64,000 nt of DNA, from assembly GCA_009617715.1 (NCBI GenBank), contig VTFK01000046.1, positions 1,612,001 to 1,676,000 on the forward strand, in the 5' to 3' direction. The position numbers were made by a program, and so were the translations under genes. The notes under the pieces are model-generated. The model was not told the DNA's origin. It made no database searches and was given only the letters and a program-made list of their open reading frames with translations. Source of the DNA: Plectrocnemia conspersa. Taxonomy: Eukaryota; Arthropoda; Insecta; Trichoptera; Polycentropodidae. Shown here piece after piece: positions 38,838-52,830 of this stretch; within the stretch, counting starts at the first letter, position 1, and each line of letters starts with the position of its first letter.

Positions 38838-41800
38838 CTGCAAACGTAAACGCAATATTAAAGAAAACCGTATTTTATATATACATATATATATATGTGT
38901 ATATGGTAGGTGTGTATAACGATAAAATAGAGAGAATATAGCGTGCGAACTGAGTATTTTGGGAATGGGTTATAAAAATAAAGTCGTAAACTGTAACAAA
39001 ATTGACCCTTCGCATTCTTGCTAAGTACTTGAATCTAGGTGCTTCATTCCATCTCGCTTTTTACGTCAGATTTTGAGACGAGATGTGTAAAAAGTTTATA
39101 TTGTGAAGGTTATGAAGTCTGAGATATTAATATACTAAATTTTTTATTGTTAATCTTAAGGCTGAGTGCACCTGAGTTAGAATATTACATATACTTGAGT
39201 TCGGCAAAGTTTTAATACAAAAGAGGCAAAAATTTCAAATATTTTTAAGAGAAAAATACTATTTTAATTCTAGAATAAAAATATTTTTTTTCCCTAATTG
39301 AGTATATATGGAAAATATAGTTTTTATGGAATGCAATTATCGCAACATCTATGAGAGAAATTAAAATTTAACCCAGGTAATAGATAAAAAAACCTACAAA
39401 AATAATTAATAACAGAATGCAGTTCAAAACAGTCAGTCTCAGGTAATTAAAAAAATAAACAATAAACTCTTGCACGTGTTTAATGGCGTCAAGATGATAT
39501 CGCTGGACTTAACAAGTACACGTTCCTCAGTGTAATAAAGCGTTCAAAAGCTTTTTATGATATTAAACCTACAACTAATACAATAACCGTTATTTAAATT
39601 CAAAATCGATGAAATATCCAAATTATATTGGAAATTAACGTTTTTGATTATGTACGAAAAAAAGCATAACCACAGCTAGGTTTTCACCCATTGATTGTCC
39701 CTAGTACAATGGAAGGTTGATAAAACACAGAGAGGACGCATCCAGAGACTGAGCCATTCAAGAGTTACGTCAATTAGTGGGATTGACAGAGCCAGTTTCC
39801 AAATGCTGAGTGTTACGGAAATTAGATCGCAAGATAAGCGTGTCACAAAAACGGACTAATGCGATTTACGAGTCGCTCTTTTGTGACCCTTAAATATATT
39901 TTTTCTGTTTGTCCGTCTTACTAATGAATCACAAACATTATATTATTGCTTCTTTCGTGGGTAATTTTATGTTGTTATATGTTCAGGTAGATAAAAATAA
40001 ATTAACCAAAAACATCGTCTATGACCATGAAATATTAATACTATATAAATTATGGTGAAATGTAGCCAAAGTCATGTATCAATGCATATTTTCTATATGC
40101 ATGTATATCTTCTCAATCAATAAAACTAATTTAAATATATAAAAATATTACCTTTTCAATTTTTAACTGAGCATTATCACTTAAATCAAGATGATTTACA
40201 AGATGAAATGAGATTCTATTTAAAAAGCTAAGCTGTACTCCATTCAATAATATAACACAATGAATACGTACAGAATAACCAAAGCTGATAACGGAGTGCC
40301 TTCGTCGAAATTAAGAGCGCAAATTTGGTGAATCACAAAAGAATCGAGGATTTAGATTGGGAGCCGAAACAAAGATGAGTTGTTTGAGTCAGGAAAGATA
40401 AAACACAACAATGAGTAGCTTATCATGGACGCCTTTGTCCGAAGGGGCTACTGTCCGATTCGGAAGATCCGGTCTGTTCCCTTAATGGTTATAAAGGATC
40501 GTTTGCGAATTCGCTCTCAGGTGTAAACCAGCACGAAATTCGGTTACCGGGCAATTAATGCGACCCGACGGAACAAAACGCCGCATAATAAATTGCCTTT
40601 ATGTACAAGGCGAAATTTGATCAGGTGACGCGAATTGTTCCGGATTCAAGGCCTTGACTTGATTGTACAACATATGTATATATTTACATATATATAATAA
40701 TTTTATATAAGCAAATATATGGAAAGCAAAAATATATTTATGAAATATTTTATTAAGGAATCCTAGTGTTTTTTATTTGATATCGTGTCTGAGAGATCCA
40801 AACTAGTAATTGTTATCAAATAATTTAGCTTATGGCTAATCAAAGTTTAGATTTTGACTATCTCACAAATGGATATCGTAATAGATAGCTTAAATTTTGC
40901 ATAGTAACATCTATTGGTTTTAAGTTCTAATATTAATTTATAATTTATATAATAGATGTCATATAATTTTAGTCTATCGTCTTACTATTTACTTAGTGGA
41001 CGTTGACTGTGTTAACTGATTTGTAATGCATTGAGCTAGTGCAACGAAAAATTAACAATAAATCATATACTGATATTTAGTATATAAATGGGTTATGGAT
41101 ATTATACTTATATTACTGTGCCATTTCTAGGATCTGTTCCGAGTGTAAAAGTAAGTTTAATTGCTAATCGCATATCTAATTATTATTTCTAAACATATTT
41201 TATATTTCTTCTTTACGAATATTATTTGTTAATAAACTAGTTAGAAAATTTATTTATAAAATTTATTTATATTATTAGTGTGAGCAGTCAAAATAACAGC
41301 ACGAAAATATTTATTTGGAATTTAAGATATATGCTATCAGTCCAATAATTAAAGACAGTGGAGAACATTTAAAAAAGATAATATTGATGAGTAGTGGTAA
41401 ATATTACTGCCACGTAAATGTCAACAATCAGCTAGATATTAGATAAAAATAAATGAACGAAGCTAGAATGCAAATTTAATTCCTCCCAGGGGCAAATTTA
41501 GCATATTACTAATTGAAGCAATTCGAAGGAGGCGTCTGGGATCACTGTTTTAATTTTCATTTATAAGTAAAATTAACAGAAATATTTTCTCTGCACGACC
41601 ATTTATTTAATAAAATTTGCGTTTCGGAGGTAAGCTATCGCAAATCATATATTAAAAAAAAAATTATTAATGATTTTAATGCCAATGTTTTATGTATTAT
41701 ATATTGATGTATTTTTCTTATTTCTATTATTGTATATTTATAATTTTGACCTGATTATCAAAAATACAAAAATGTAGAGTTCATGAGTGAAATTGATTTT

Positions 41801-44800
41801 TATCATCTTGGTTAGGTATGCTAGAGTTGTATTGTCATATTATCCCTCTTATGTGAAAATCAAAATAAAAATAAAGGTGAAAGAGAGATACTATATACAG
41901 TTTATTTAAAAATCTGAACTAATTTTTAAAAGGTTTCATAATTTCTCATGCTCTTTGATGCTATAAAGCAAAAGTACTGCGTATACATTTTTTATTTTTA
42001 TTAACTTAAGTTAAAATTATGATCAGAGCAGCGTCATTTATATATTAATCATAAATAATTTCATGTTGCTAAAAAAAATTGAGTTTGAGAATCTTTATTT
42101 TGCGACGATTGTCGGTTGAAAACGGGAGACAAGGACGCAATTTTTTTATACTGCAATATTAGAATTACGTTCATCTACGCTTATGTCAAATTTTTATGTC
42201 ATGTTTTCAATTTTTGTTTACTTTCTAACTTATATACGACAGGAGGTTCAAAAAATATACATTTAAAAATTGATTCACGTGATATTTTACCAAAATTTTG
42301 GCCATTTCAGAATCTGATAATTCGTTAAATAAAGAGAAAAATATTTTAATAAACATTCAGCTAAATAATGACGTTTTCGGTAACTGAATTTTTGAACTGC
42401 TTTGCAACGTTCTTCGAAACAACTATAAGATTCATAATATAAAAAGCGTGGCTTAACAGTTAAAATTCAGACGTTTCTGGGTGCTTTCAAGAAATTAAGT
42501 GTTTTAAGCTACGACAGAAAACATTAATTGAGTCGTCGACTAGAGCAGAGAGGACAACGCACTTTTAATTGTAATTTTATATTTATTAAAAATATATTAC
42601 AAATATGGCCATTTTATTATAAATAAAGCATAAATGGTACAGCATAGTGAACTAAGTAATTAATTATTTATCTTTTATTACGTTGTTCTGATTCTAGATA
42701 ACTCAAATTAAAATAATCCGTCTTCAAAATATAAAGCTAGAAACTTTTTCGCTGGTAAAGCAATCGCAAGCCTAGAGTTCTTAATGATGAAAATACAGGT
42801 AAACTCTATCGGAAAATCTGTATTTTCAAACTTGTTCCATTCAAGATGTAAGTCTTAACCAGATTTGGGTCACATAAACAACCAACGGAGAAAATCGAAG
42901 ATATATTAGCGAATTTTGGTAGCAAGCGAAGGCAAGATGGAATTTGTGGAAATATGAAAATGCACGTCGTAAGCTTTTGCTTCACTCCTTGCTTTAAGGA
43001 ATGAGAAAATCTGGAAAATCTGATCAAACTTTCTCGCGCGGCATTCTTATGCGAAAAGTTTAGGACGGATAAAACATTGTTTAATTGAATATAACGCTTC
43101 CATTCTAACAGTTTGTTCAGTGTCAGACTTTTTAAAGCTTGTTTTATTATTGTATTTAATCTTTTAAATATTAATCACATACCTTTTGAATTTATTTTTT
43201 CAATTGCATAACAATTTACTATTAGTTCTTTTTGATTTTGCTTAACCCATATCAGTAATTTTTATTCTATATTGTAAAATTTAGATTTTAAAGAATTTAT
43301 TTATTTTATTCTAATTAAATAAACAAAAAACTTTTTAGGAAAAGGATGGTTTATTAAAATATGTTTTGCTCTTCTTAAACAAGCTAAGTTTTTATATAAT
43401 GTTTTCATTCGCTTATGTTATATAAATACTAATTTAAGTATTGCTATCATTAAAGTACATACAATAATAGTTTTATTGTACAAAATTTATAGAAACAAAA
43501 CGAAAAGTTTTCGGTGTTAAGGCTTGAAGTAAAATAAAAGTTATACTACAATTTTAATTATTAATTTAAATAAAAGCACCCATTTAACATTGTTGTTGTT
43601 ATTACTAATTTATTTATTAAATCACTAAAAAAGGTATGTACATATATTAAAGGTAAAAAGAATAGTGCCTATAGCAAAGGTTAAGGGCGCAACAAAAGCC
43701 AGTGAGATTTATATGGTGCCTTTAATGGAAAAGAGTTGAAAGAAGTTGCTTGCGTGCAATTAAGAGAGTTTGTGAATAGGAGGTGTACATAAATCGGGAT
43801 TTTAGAAGAAGGATTTTACGATTCTCTAATTGGTAATTAACATCTCATGATTAGGAAAATTAAAATATTATTTTCTTAGCGTTTTTATATTTTTAAAGTG
43901 CTTTCGCAACAATATACAAAATTATTTTAATAAATAAATAAGATAATTTCGGGTGAATTAGGTAATGGGCCTCATGAAAAAAAAAGTATTTTATATATTT
44001 TTTAACATCGTAATTAAATTTTTGAATAAATAATAATAGCTTAACCTTTTCTATACTACAAATAAATGCAAAAATTAGCCACTGTTGCGACATATTTTCT
44101 GAGAAATATTTTAATTAGTAATAAAGCGTGGAAAAGCAATAGTATTATGCGCAGGGTAAACGTGCGTGCATCTTTTCCAAACAAAGAGTAGTTTTTCAGC
44201 AGTGGTCAACGTCTCTGGGTGGATGTGCTATTATGTGATTTATAAACTAATCACAATTATTATCGACATCAATATTTTACATTTGTGAAAATTCTTTGTG
44301 TGACCTAACTTTTGGTCACACATTACCCTATTCTCAGATTTTGATTTTGTATATTATGTATGGTTACTAACGTTGTCGAAGCATATTATGCTACGGCGCT
44401 AGATTGATAATGAATAAATCAATAAAATATCTTTAGAATTATATATTTATGATTTAATAAGTTCAGGAGGATATATATAGCCTTATATGTTTGAAACATT
44501 ATCCATATTCACGCTACACGGATTAGTATTTATCCATAAAAAGTATCGCAATCTATATCCGTACATTTGCATATTATATCTCACGTCTTTTATACCGAGC
44601 TTTATAAAGTACGCTAACACTCTTATAAGCACGCACACAAAGTGTACCTAATACTTTGACGATTAGATTATAGGACTGAGATTTTCTCGTGTACACATTG
44701 TTGTTCTTCAAACTTTATCTCGGGTAATGCGTGTAATTAATTTCATTTTCATCTCTGTTAGTTAAATCAAACTAGTGCTAAAGAGAGCGCTTGGGGCGTT

Positions 44801-45639
44801 TTCATTGGATGCACTGCTACTCGTACATAGAATTATAATGGGGCACACAAAGACACTATAATATGTTTAGAAATTCCAGTTTATGGCGATACGTGTGCGC
44901 CTATGTTTGGCGGTGGAGGATGCTTAGAATAGCAGTTATGTTTTGAATATTCGGTATGACTATCACACTAACAATACATTATAAAATAGAGCTTAAAACA
45001 GTGGTCCACACTTACAATAAATTAAATGCAGACCACAAAGGATCCATCAAGACACAGATGTAAGGAATCCAGGGATTTAAAAAGAAACATTAAATCGCAA
45101 GCGAATTAACCTCGTAAAAATCACTCTATTTACACAATGCTTTTGACTCAACGACTTGAATTTTATTTAAAAAAAAATATTTATAATTAATTGTCTGTTA
45201 GTTTCATTCAGATGCTTAAATGACATTAAAGTAAGGGGGTTCCACCACCTACAAAATTTATTTTAATTTGGTGGGCATTCTTATGACAATTTCAGAGAAA
45301 CGTTAACAAGTCCATGAGGCCAGCCACAGTATTTTTTGTGTTATTATTAAATTTTACAAACCACCTAATAGTATCGCTAAAAATACTCTTTGTTAGTAAA
45401 GGATGCTAGCACATAGATTAAAGTTTATTAGGTTATTTTGGCATTGTGCTATCCAACAAATTTATTTTAGACTGCGCTTAATTATATTATTCTTCTACCA
45501 TTTACAATCGAGAAAGCTTAAATTTTAAGGCGCATTTTGGGAGTGGGGAGATTTTCCAGAGTTGTCTTAAACCAGAATTATAAAAAAAGTGATATTTGAT
45601 TACAAAGTAGAGACGCGGCAAGAGAAACGCGATGGAGTC

Positions 45640-45930
45640 AAAGTAGCATGATAGCAGAAACGAGTGGAGACAAACCAGAAGATTGCAATTACGGGGACGC
45701 ATCACGACAGATCCCAGCTGCTTCAAAAAAATCACAGCCGACAATAACCCAACTCGACACTATAGTAAAGCTTCCCTAACTTCTAAAACTTGCCATTTCA
45801 ACTTCAATGACCGATAGCGGCATCTATATTTTTTTTATATATGTATGTGATAATTAATAAAAGCTTATATAATATAATAAACCGGTTTTTCACCGATTAT
45901 TTTGTATATTAAATCACACCCTTTTGATTA
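45640..45930. repeat. Dispersed repeat, family A (possible copy)
   Basis: Ends with a TATATTAAATCACACCCTTTTG phrase in the same place as the other copies (shortened here to its core TCACACCCTTTTG). Diverged. Confidence 0.3.
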
Positions 45931-46356
45931 TAAAATTCATAGAAAGCATTAAAATATAAAATATTTGAAAAATTAAAAGCAATTAAGTATTGTTTTTAGA
46001 TATTTTATACATAAATTACTTTTTATTTTTCAAAAAAAAAAACATTGCCTTAAGTGTTGATCATTCAGCAGTAATTATTAGCCATAAGTAAAAATAATTA
46101 TTAAAAGAGAAAACAGACTTACTCTAAGCAACAGAAAAAGACAGATTGAGAAAGTTTCAAAATAAAGCTGAAAAATAACATTACGTTAAATGTATAAATA
46201 GAAACAAAATAGCAACTTTAATTAGAAGCTGAATAGTTTTTCAAAGATATCTTAAAACAATAATAAAGAACTTATTCATAAGTCAGTTAAAAATAATTGA
46301 TAATATATTCCCACAAGGAAGTGTCCTAAGGCCGATACTTTATCTGATGTACACAT

Positions 46357-46471
46357 CCCGTTTTATTCGCTCGCGCGTTAAGTAACGAGAGTGAGTGGGA
46401 GATAAGGGCGTGCAGACGTCCTAATCTCTCACTCACTCTCGTCACTTAGCACACGAATGAGCGAAAGGGAA
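46357..46471. mobile_element. Foldback (hairpin) MITE-like element
   Basis: The arms 46357-46407 and 46418-46471 are inverted copies: the left has AACGAGAGTGAGTGGGAGAT, the right read backwards has GACGAGAGTGAGTGAGAGAT, with TTCGCTC at both outer parts. The spacer is about 10 nt. Confidence 0.75.
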
Positions 46472-46922
46472 AGTATCTCACCATAAGCGCCAGATTCGCA
46501 TATGATTTTTCAACCATAGAGAATGTTACAATTGCAACATTTCCGAATTAGAAAAAAGGATATTACTTAAAAAAAGCAACAATTTGCTAATAGAATCACT
46601 AATTGGAACATAAAAATAAATTCTATTGATTTAAATTCGGTCCATATCATCTTCACAATAAAAATAATTAATTAATTAAATGATTTCATAATTTAGAACA
46701 CCATACCATATGGAAATATAGCACAAAACCTTGACATGACCCTAGACACAAAAATCACATGTTAAAATAAATAAAGTAGGACTTGAAAGCAAATATAAAA
46801 AGATGTACTGAATTATGAGAATAAACTCGAAACTTATTAAGTAATAAGATTAATTATACAACTAAATTCTAAAGCCATTTTAGGTTGAAAGGATATAATT
46901 AAAATAAAATAAACTAAATTAA

Positions 46923-47200
46923 GGTCGGAATAGCGTAGACTGTGAGGCTTAGATTGGTTATCCAGAGGCCGCAGGTTCGAGTTATGGCAGCAGACTCAAA
47001 TTTTTATTTATAAAAATTCGCTATTATTGAAAACTGGCCCTAGCTACAATATTACAACTATATGATGTCGTCGATATCAAAACTTTTAGTCTGGTAATAA
47101 ATATTTATTATGTCCGATTGACTACATAGTAAGTAGAAATTAACCACGTTGTAACATATTGAGCTTACGCCTGTCAAATTACAACGGAAAATTAAAAAAA
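46923..47200 (+). mobile_element. tRNA-derived SINE
   Basis: Head GGTCGGAATAGCGTAGACTG looks like a tRNA A-box region and GCAGGTTCGAGTTATGGC at 46971-46988 is a good B box. The 3' end GTCAAATTACAACGGAAAAT plus A tail matches the copy at 23710-23819. SINEs use such boxes for RNA polymerase III and borrow LINE machinery through a shared 3' tail. Confidence 0.75.
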
Positions 47201-47923
47201 CTCATGTGAAGGTGACAAACAATAATCGGAAGAATTTAAAATAAAGTGCTACGAAACATTGTTTTTGCTATGTAGTATGTTTACGATAAAGACGCATGTT
47301 GGCAAAGATGTCACCAGTGTTATGAAACGTTTTGATGTTAAACACAAACTAAGGTTCCAACACCACATCAACATCGAGGCAACAATCTCCTCAATATGGC
47401 CAATTTGATAAGATGATTTGAAATACTAAGTCCTTTAAACTAGTCACTTGAACTTTTTAAGTGTTAGTAAGTGTGTAGTGTAACTAAAAGCTTTTAGAAG
47501 GCAATGTAATTAATATATAAATATAAAGTATATATACTAGTTTATAATTTAGATTAGATTTTGTATAAAATACATTTTTAATTAAACATTGAATTAAATT
47601 AATCACGCAGTATTAATTGTGATTTATTTGTATTTTTTCTTAATTTTTTGTGTTATGCGCAAACACATAACATTGTTTACATAGGTGTGGAGTTTTTTTC
47701 TTTTGCGGAGTTTCCCACAATGTTTGATTTTGTCGAAGAAACCCATTTTTTCTTAAAAGCCAGTCTGACATGTCAAAATAAATGTGCATGCAGATGGTTT
47801 GTGTTTATCACGAGCAAAGCTTAACACGAAATCTTTCAAGGATACGCATTAAACAGCTGCTTTGTCTGAAGAGCTTGGAATTAGTTTCAAGCATGGATCG
47901 TTGCTAAAAGCGAGAAAAAAACG

Positions 47924-48088
47924 ATGATCCCGCCGCCTCTCTACGTGACGGATTACCTCGGAAACAAATTCGTGAATAAATTAGCCGCCAAAGAGGGCCC
48001 GTCATTTGTACGGCCCTTTGTCACCGCGCTCAAAAGACAAAGCCCGGGGCTGGGGATGAAATGGGTCACTGGCTGTGTGTATAAGTAG
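47924..48088 (+). other. GC-rich island with a 54-codon open frame
   Basis: Sharply higher GC than its surroundings, ATG to TAG. It contains PPPLYVTDYLGNKFVNKLAA and then EGPSFVRPFV. An imperfect stem (GGGCCCGT ... ACGGCCC) and several ACAAAG/CTTTGT motifs lie inside. I do not recognise a protein; a conserved noncoding element is at least as likely. Confidence 0.3.
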
Positions 48089-49009
48089 ATTTAGTTTTAC
48101 GACTTGTTTTTCACGAGGCGCTGTACAATATTACGTAACTCGGGGATTTTACGCAATGCACGACAATTCCTCACGATTCTTGTGCAGATGCCGTAAAAGC
48201 GAAGGTGAAACTGCCCTTGTATGTAGGATAATACCTTTTTCACCCATTCAGAATAAATCTGAATGTGTTGATACGTACAGATGGGTCAAAAACATCCAAC
48301 CCATGTGTAGTATTTTTTAAAATTGCAAAGATAAAATATTTTTTTATGGTCTAGAGTTTTGCACTTATATAAGCGCAAGAGAGATTAGGGAGAGGCGTTG
48401 ACTATGACTCATCGTTTTCTTTGAACAAATGGGTTAATTCCTAAAGTACAATTTATTTCACAGGGTAAGATAATACATGATGAGGGTTGCTTCGTAATAC
48501 CACTATAAAATAAATCGAAAGATACATTCTAAATCAATATAATGAAAATATATGTATCCAAAAAAGTTATAAATTTTGATATGAATTGCTAGCAAGAATA
48601 AAGGGTAATCCAATTTTAGTTTCTAAACTTTACAAAAAATTGAACGTACAATTCTAAGGATATCTTCGGATTTTTTTTATTAGAAATTGGGTCAATCTTT
48701 TTTTTATTTTTAATGTCTACAAATTTTAAAATTAATTAAACTGAAAAATAGTAACGTAATTGGATATAAAATTAAATTTTGCTTAAAACGATTAAAACAC
48801 TATTTATTGTTCCACTTGCGACTATGTGTTTCATATATAAAACACATGTTATAGTGGTGGTTTATTCTTAAATAAAGTTAAATTTTAGTAAAAATATAAT
48901 TTAACTGATAGGCAAGTGAAATTATATGCTACTCTAAGATATCCATAAAAACAATATTTCCCAACTGCAAAACGTCCATTTAGTAGTTTTAAAAGTATAG
49001 TTATTTTTA

Positions 49010-49560
49010 TAACTTGAATTTGATTATGTGAGGGATCCAATCTGCTGCACATTTTAAATATTTTAAAAAGGAAATAAACAACCCTTTTGAAAAAAGGTCT
49101 AACAATATAAGAGAACGCTCATAAACAATTGCATTATAATTGAAAGATTTTACAGACCACCCTATAAGCAAAAAAACAACATTTTTGTTTGTAAAATATG
49201 CGCGATAGACAATGCGTCCCATTTGCGTAAAAAGCCGATCTTTTAAAGTTGCACCTACAGTTTCACTTCAAAGCGTGAAAGTATCATCAAGCAATTTTTG
49301 CATCTGTGATTCATCTAAGACGATAAAAAATGTGACGATTTGTCACATCGGAAGACGATCAAATAATGTGAGACGGTAAAAATTGAGTTAAGTTAAAAAT
49401 TGTAACAGAAACATGAGTAAACCACCACTAAGGACACACGAGAGTACATTCAAACGTGTACCAAGCGAAGCTACGCTTAGCATCGATCAAGATTTGAAAG
49501 ACCGAGAAAGCAGCCGCTTCCCTCTTCACGTAAATACTGGACAAAACTGAATTCTACAGA
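49010..49560. repeat. Dispersed repeat, family A (longest copy)
   Basis: Shares AAAAGGAAATAAAC, GCATCTGTGATTCATC and the AGACGGTAAAA part with 29960-30480. Its end (GAAAGCAGCCGCTTCCCTCT then TTCACGT) matches 26545-26570. Confidence 0.4.
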
Positions 49561-50463
49561 TGCAAATAGGATGACGAAAATATTAATAAATAAAATATTT
49601 ATGGTAATCACCCATCAAAAATATTATTGTTGTATTATAGAAAACCAAGCAGTTTGTTATTCTAATATGTATATATCTATTATACTTATGAAAATAAAAA
49701 AAATACATTATTTAATTATATTTAGGTTGGTTTATAATATAATATGCAATTAGTCTCAAATTAATATTACACAACTAAGCAATTTTAAAACATTTCACAA
49801 GGATAAAAAAATATTATTAAATTATTTAATTTAATTATTGTTATTTTTTTAATAATATAAAAAAATAAAAAATGCAAAAAACATATATTCTGACGATGTC
49901 AAAAAAACTAAACCATATGTATATCCTTTTTGTAATTAACAATGTGGGTGCTTATACGAAAGCTAGCAAGTGGGTGACCCAGGAAGCTGTGGGGGCGATT
50001 TCCTATGTCCCAAAAACAAACCCAAAATTTAAGACCTACAAAGGGTTTTAGAGTCCTTCGTCATTGTCATCAATTTTAAATACCAAAGGTATACGTAAAA
50101 ATTAATGTATGATACTATACATATATAGCAAAATCTATTTTAGTCGATATAAAGTTATGTTTATTTTTTTGTGTAAATCCATGTATACAATGTTCCATTT
50201 GTTTGTAGATTACGATACGTTTGCATGTTACACGTCAATGGCGTTCAATTAGAATGATTAACATTACTGCTAGTGCTAACGTATGAAATAACTCGTTGGG
50301 TGATTATATCGTAAAATGGTAAATAATATGTATTTGTTTGATAGTATTTTCAACAATCATCTCATGATGCAGTCATACTTTATCTTCAATTATATGTATA
50401 TATAAATAAAGATTAAAATAGTTCGTGAAAGTAAAACAAAATAATTTGAATATAATAATACGC

Positions 50464-50515
50464 AGTGCCGTAACTAGCTTTTAATATGCCCTGTGCAAAT
50501 TTGGGAAACGATATA
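50464..50515 (+). repeat. Single transposon end
   Basis: CAGTGCCGTAACTAGCTTTT resembles the left end of the element at 27303 and of many hAT-like elements. No partner end found. Confidence 0.3.
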
Positions 50516-50758
50516 ATAATTGTTTACAAATTTCATTCATTACATCATCGTAATAAATATAATATATTTATTTGTATTGAGAAAAAGTTGGATATAAGTT
50601 AAGCTAATCTTGAAAATTATTTAAGATGTAAAGAACAGTTATATTATAATTTTATATTACGATGAATTTTGTCAAAATATTTCTAACACAAGATCGACAA
50701 TATCTAAAAAAGATACATAATAAAGATACACATTATCTAAATTTTTTGTGTAATCTAT

Positions 50759-51323
50759 ATATGAATATGCGACGCGAATAACGTTGTAAGTCTTTAAAAC
50801 GTAAATAGTCAACCTTACAGAAGGTGAATTAATTTACAGATTTACATACGTTAATTTTTAGATTTTTATAATAATATATTTCACAATTTATTTATCAGAA
50901 AGTTTTTTCGTACTTTACTAGTATCTATATAACACAAAATTGGATTTTGTCAAGAATGAACATTTCCAATTGTGGAATAACGTAAGTTATGATGTTGTAA
51001 CATTGTTACACTGTATGACAGTAAGTACCTAACGTTTGTCGAAAACTTATCTACAAATGCATAATTTTAAAGTTAAATAAAATAGTAGTCTTTTAAAAAA
51101 GGTTTAATAAAAAAATTTACAATTTGACAAAAATTTTTTTGAAAAAAACAAACTAAAAATTAAAAACGTTACATATTTTTTATAATAAAGAATTTTTCAT
51201 TTTCCAGCAGATATTTTGTCAAGTCTATTTTATTTTATATTTTGAAAAAGTTGGTTCATATAACGTTATTCAATCAAAATCTCAATTCAGACTAACTACG
51301 TTATTCGCGTCGCATATTCATAT
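50759..51323. mobile_element. 565-bp element with 35-bp inverted repeats
   Basis: Arms 50759-50784 and 51298-51323 are perfect inverted copies (26 bp, beginning ATATGAATATGCGACGCG). The match goes on inward to 50793 and 51289 with few mismatches. The interior is AT-rich and noncoding. Looks like a MITE; target duplication uncertain (TA at both sides). Confidence 0.8.
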
Positions 51324-52479
51324 CGCAAATATTCTTCATATCATATAATTATTTTAAACAACGATATTAAATAAAGCATAATTAGTTGTTAAATATAATA
51401 AAATATACGTTTTATATATAACAACACCATATATTTAATGTGTGCATTATAGTTAGGCGGATGCATCGTGGCAAACTTTTAAGCTAATGAAAATTCTCAC
51501 AAAGACCATAAACAGCAATTTTATAGCGAGTTTCTTTATCTGTAATTTGCTAATAGGGTTAAACATTTGTGAATAATATTCATAAAAATTTATAGCTGTA
51601 GTATTTTACATCACATATTAAAAAAAATATATTTTGTAAATAATAATAAAAAGTGGATAGAATCAAGTAACGTTGATAACTTGTAAATGTGAAAATATTA
51701 CATTATTAGAAATGACATAGATGAACTGTTTTTTTATTATTTTTTTTAGATAAAAATTCATTAGACTTGATTAAAAAAAATAGTTAACTTGACTAATAAA
51801 CAAACATTATCTGCGATTATAAAAATAAGCAATTTGTAATACTGATATATTAGGGTTATTTTTTTTTAATATTACTCGTTTTTTAAATTAAAAACAATGC
51901 AATTATGATACTTAGTTGGAACAGATAATACCGACAGTATGTCATAACATCGGAGGTCGGCAAGAGATATTGAAAATATACGATATACAAGTTCCCCTAT
52001 CTACAGTGTAGATTGTTAGATTAAAATATGTATTGCTCCAGATAATGGCCAGATTGCCCAAACTTAGGTACAGGGGCTTAGCTTAGATTTTTAAAAATAA
52101 AGTTTTTATTAAAAGTAATTTTTAATTTACAACAGTTTGTCTTCACCGTTATCGCAAATCGTCTTAAAATACCTAGTTGAACTCTTAATATTTCAGTGAC
52201 AACTTAACTAGGCCTGATTCAACAATCGATACTTTACGTACCTCTACTTGGCGAGAGTTTGGATGAACTTTCGTTTATTTAGTGTATTCACTGTGTTTAA
52301 CCGTGTTTATAGAATTAGGTGAAAAACAACGCGATTTCAGTTATTTACTGTTTAGCCGTTGCGATAATTTAGGACGAAAACACTCTTTTTTATTATCTAA
52401 CTAATATATAGTTTCACTATCTGCGAACGAGCATTTAAATAAAAACAATTATTTGACGACTAGCCTTCTAATTGCCTCT

Positions 52480-52830
52480 CTAAAGAGGGCCTTTCCGTGG
52501 ATGCAGCTCTAAAAGCTGCAGTCTCTGTAGGTGCTGATAAATGCCTTAGCAACGGGCCATCCACGAATAAAATCTCTTTTGGCAAAGGCAGGACTTAAAC
52601 TTTGTGGCAACAGCCAAATGTTGTGCTGGCTTGAAAAAATGGTTTTAATAAAAGCCCGACAAGTCAAAGGCAAACAAGAAACAAAATATGATTCTCTTCG
52701 AAACGTCAGACGCTCACATACAAGTAAGATCACGATGGCATCCGTAGCCAATATTAAGCAAATGTATATTTTACATGCGATTCACGGGAGATCATTACAT
52801 GCACAAAAAGTGACATTATAGTCAGTTGGC
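52480..52830. other. Unclassified GC-richer segment with overlapping open frames
   Basis: Open on both strands (52531-52821 plus, 52509-52751 minus). The minus frame has DFIRGWPVAKAFISTYRDCS, which looks somewhat more protein-like, but it meets a stop right after. Possibly a relic of a repeat. Confidence 0.25.

Noticed and set aside
38525..38849. Plus-strand open frames opposite the S1 exon
   Set aside because: Shadows of the strongly supported receptor exon on the minus strand.
38879..38903. TA-rich microsatellite
   Set aside because: Simple repeat without further interest.
46971..46988. Possible tRNA gene at the B-box
   Set aside because: No cloverleaf can be completed; it fits a tRNA-derived SINE.
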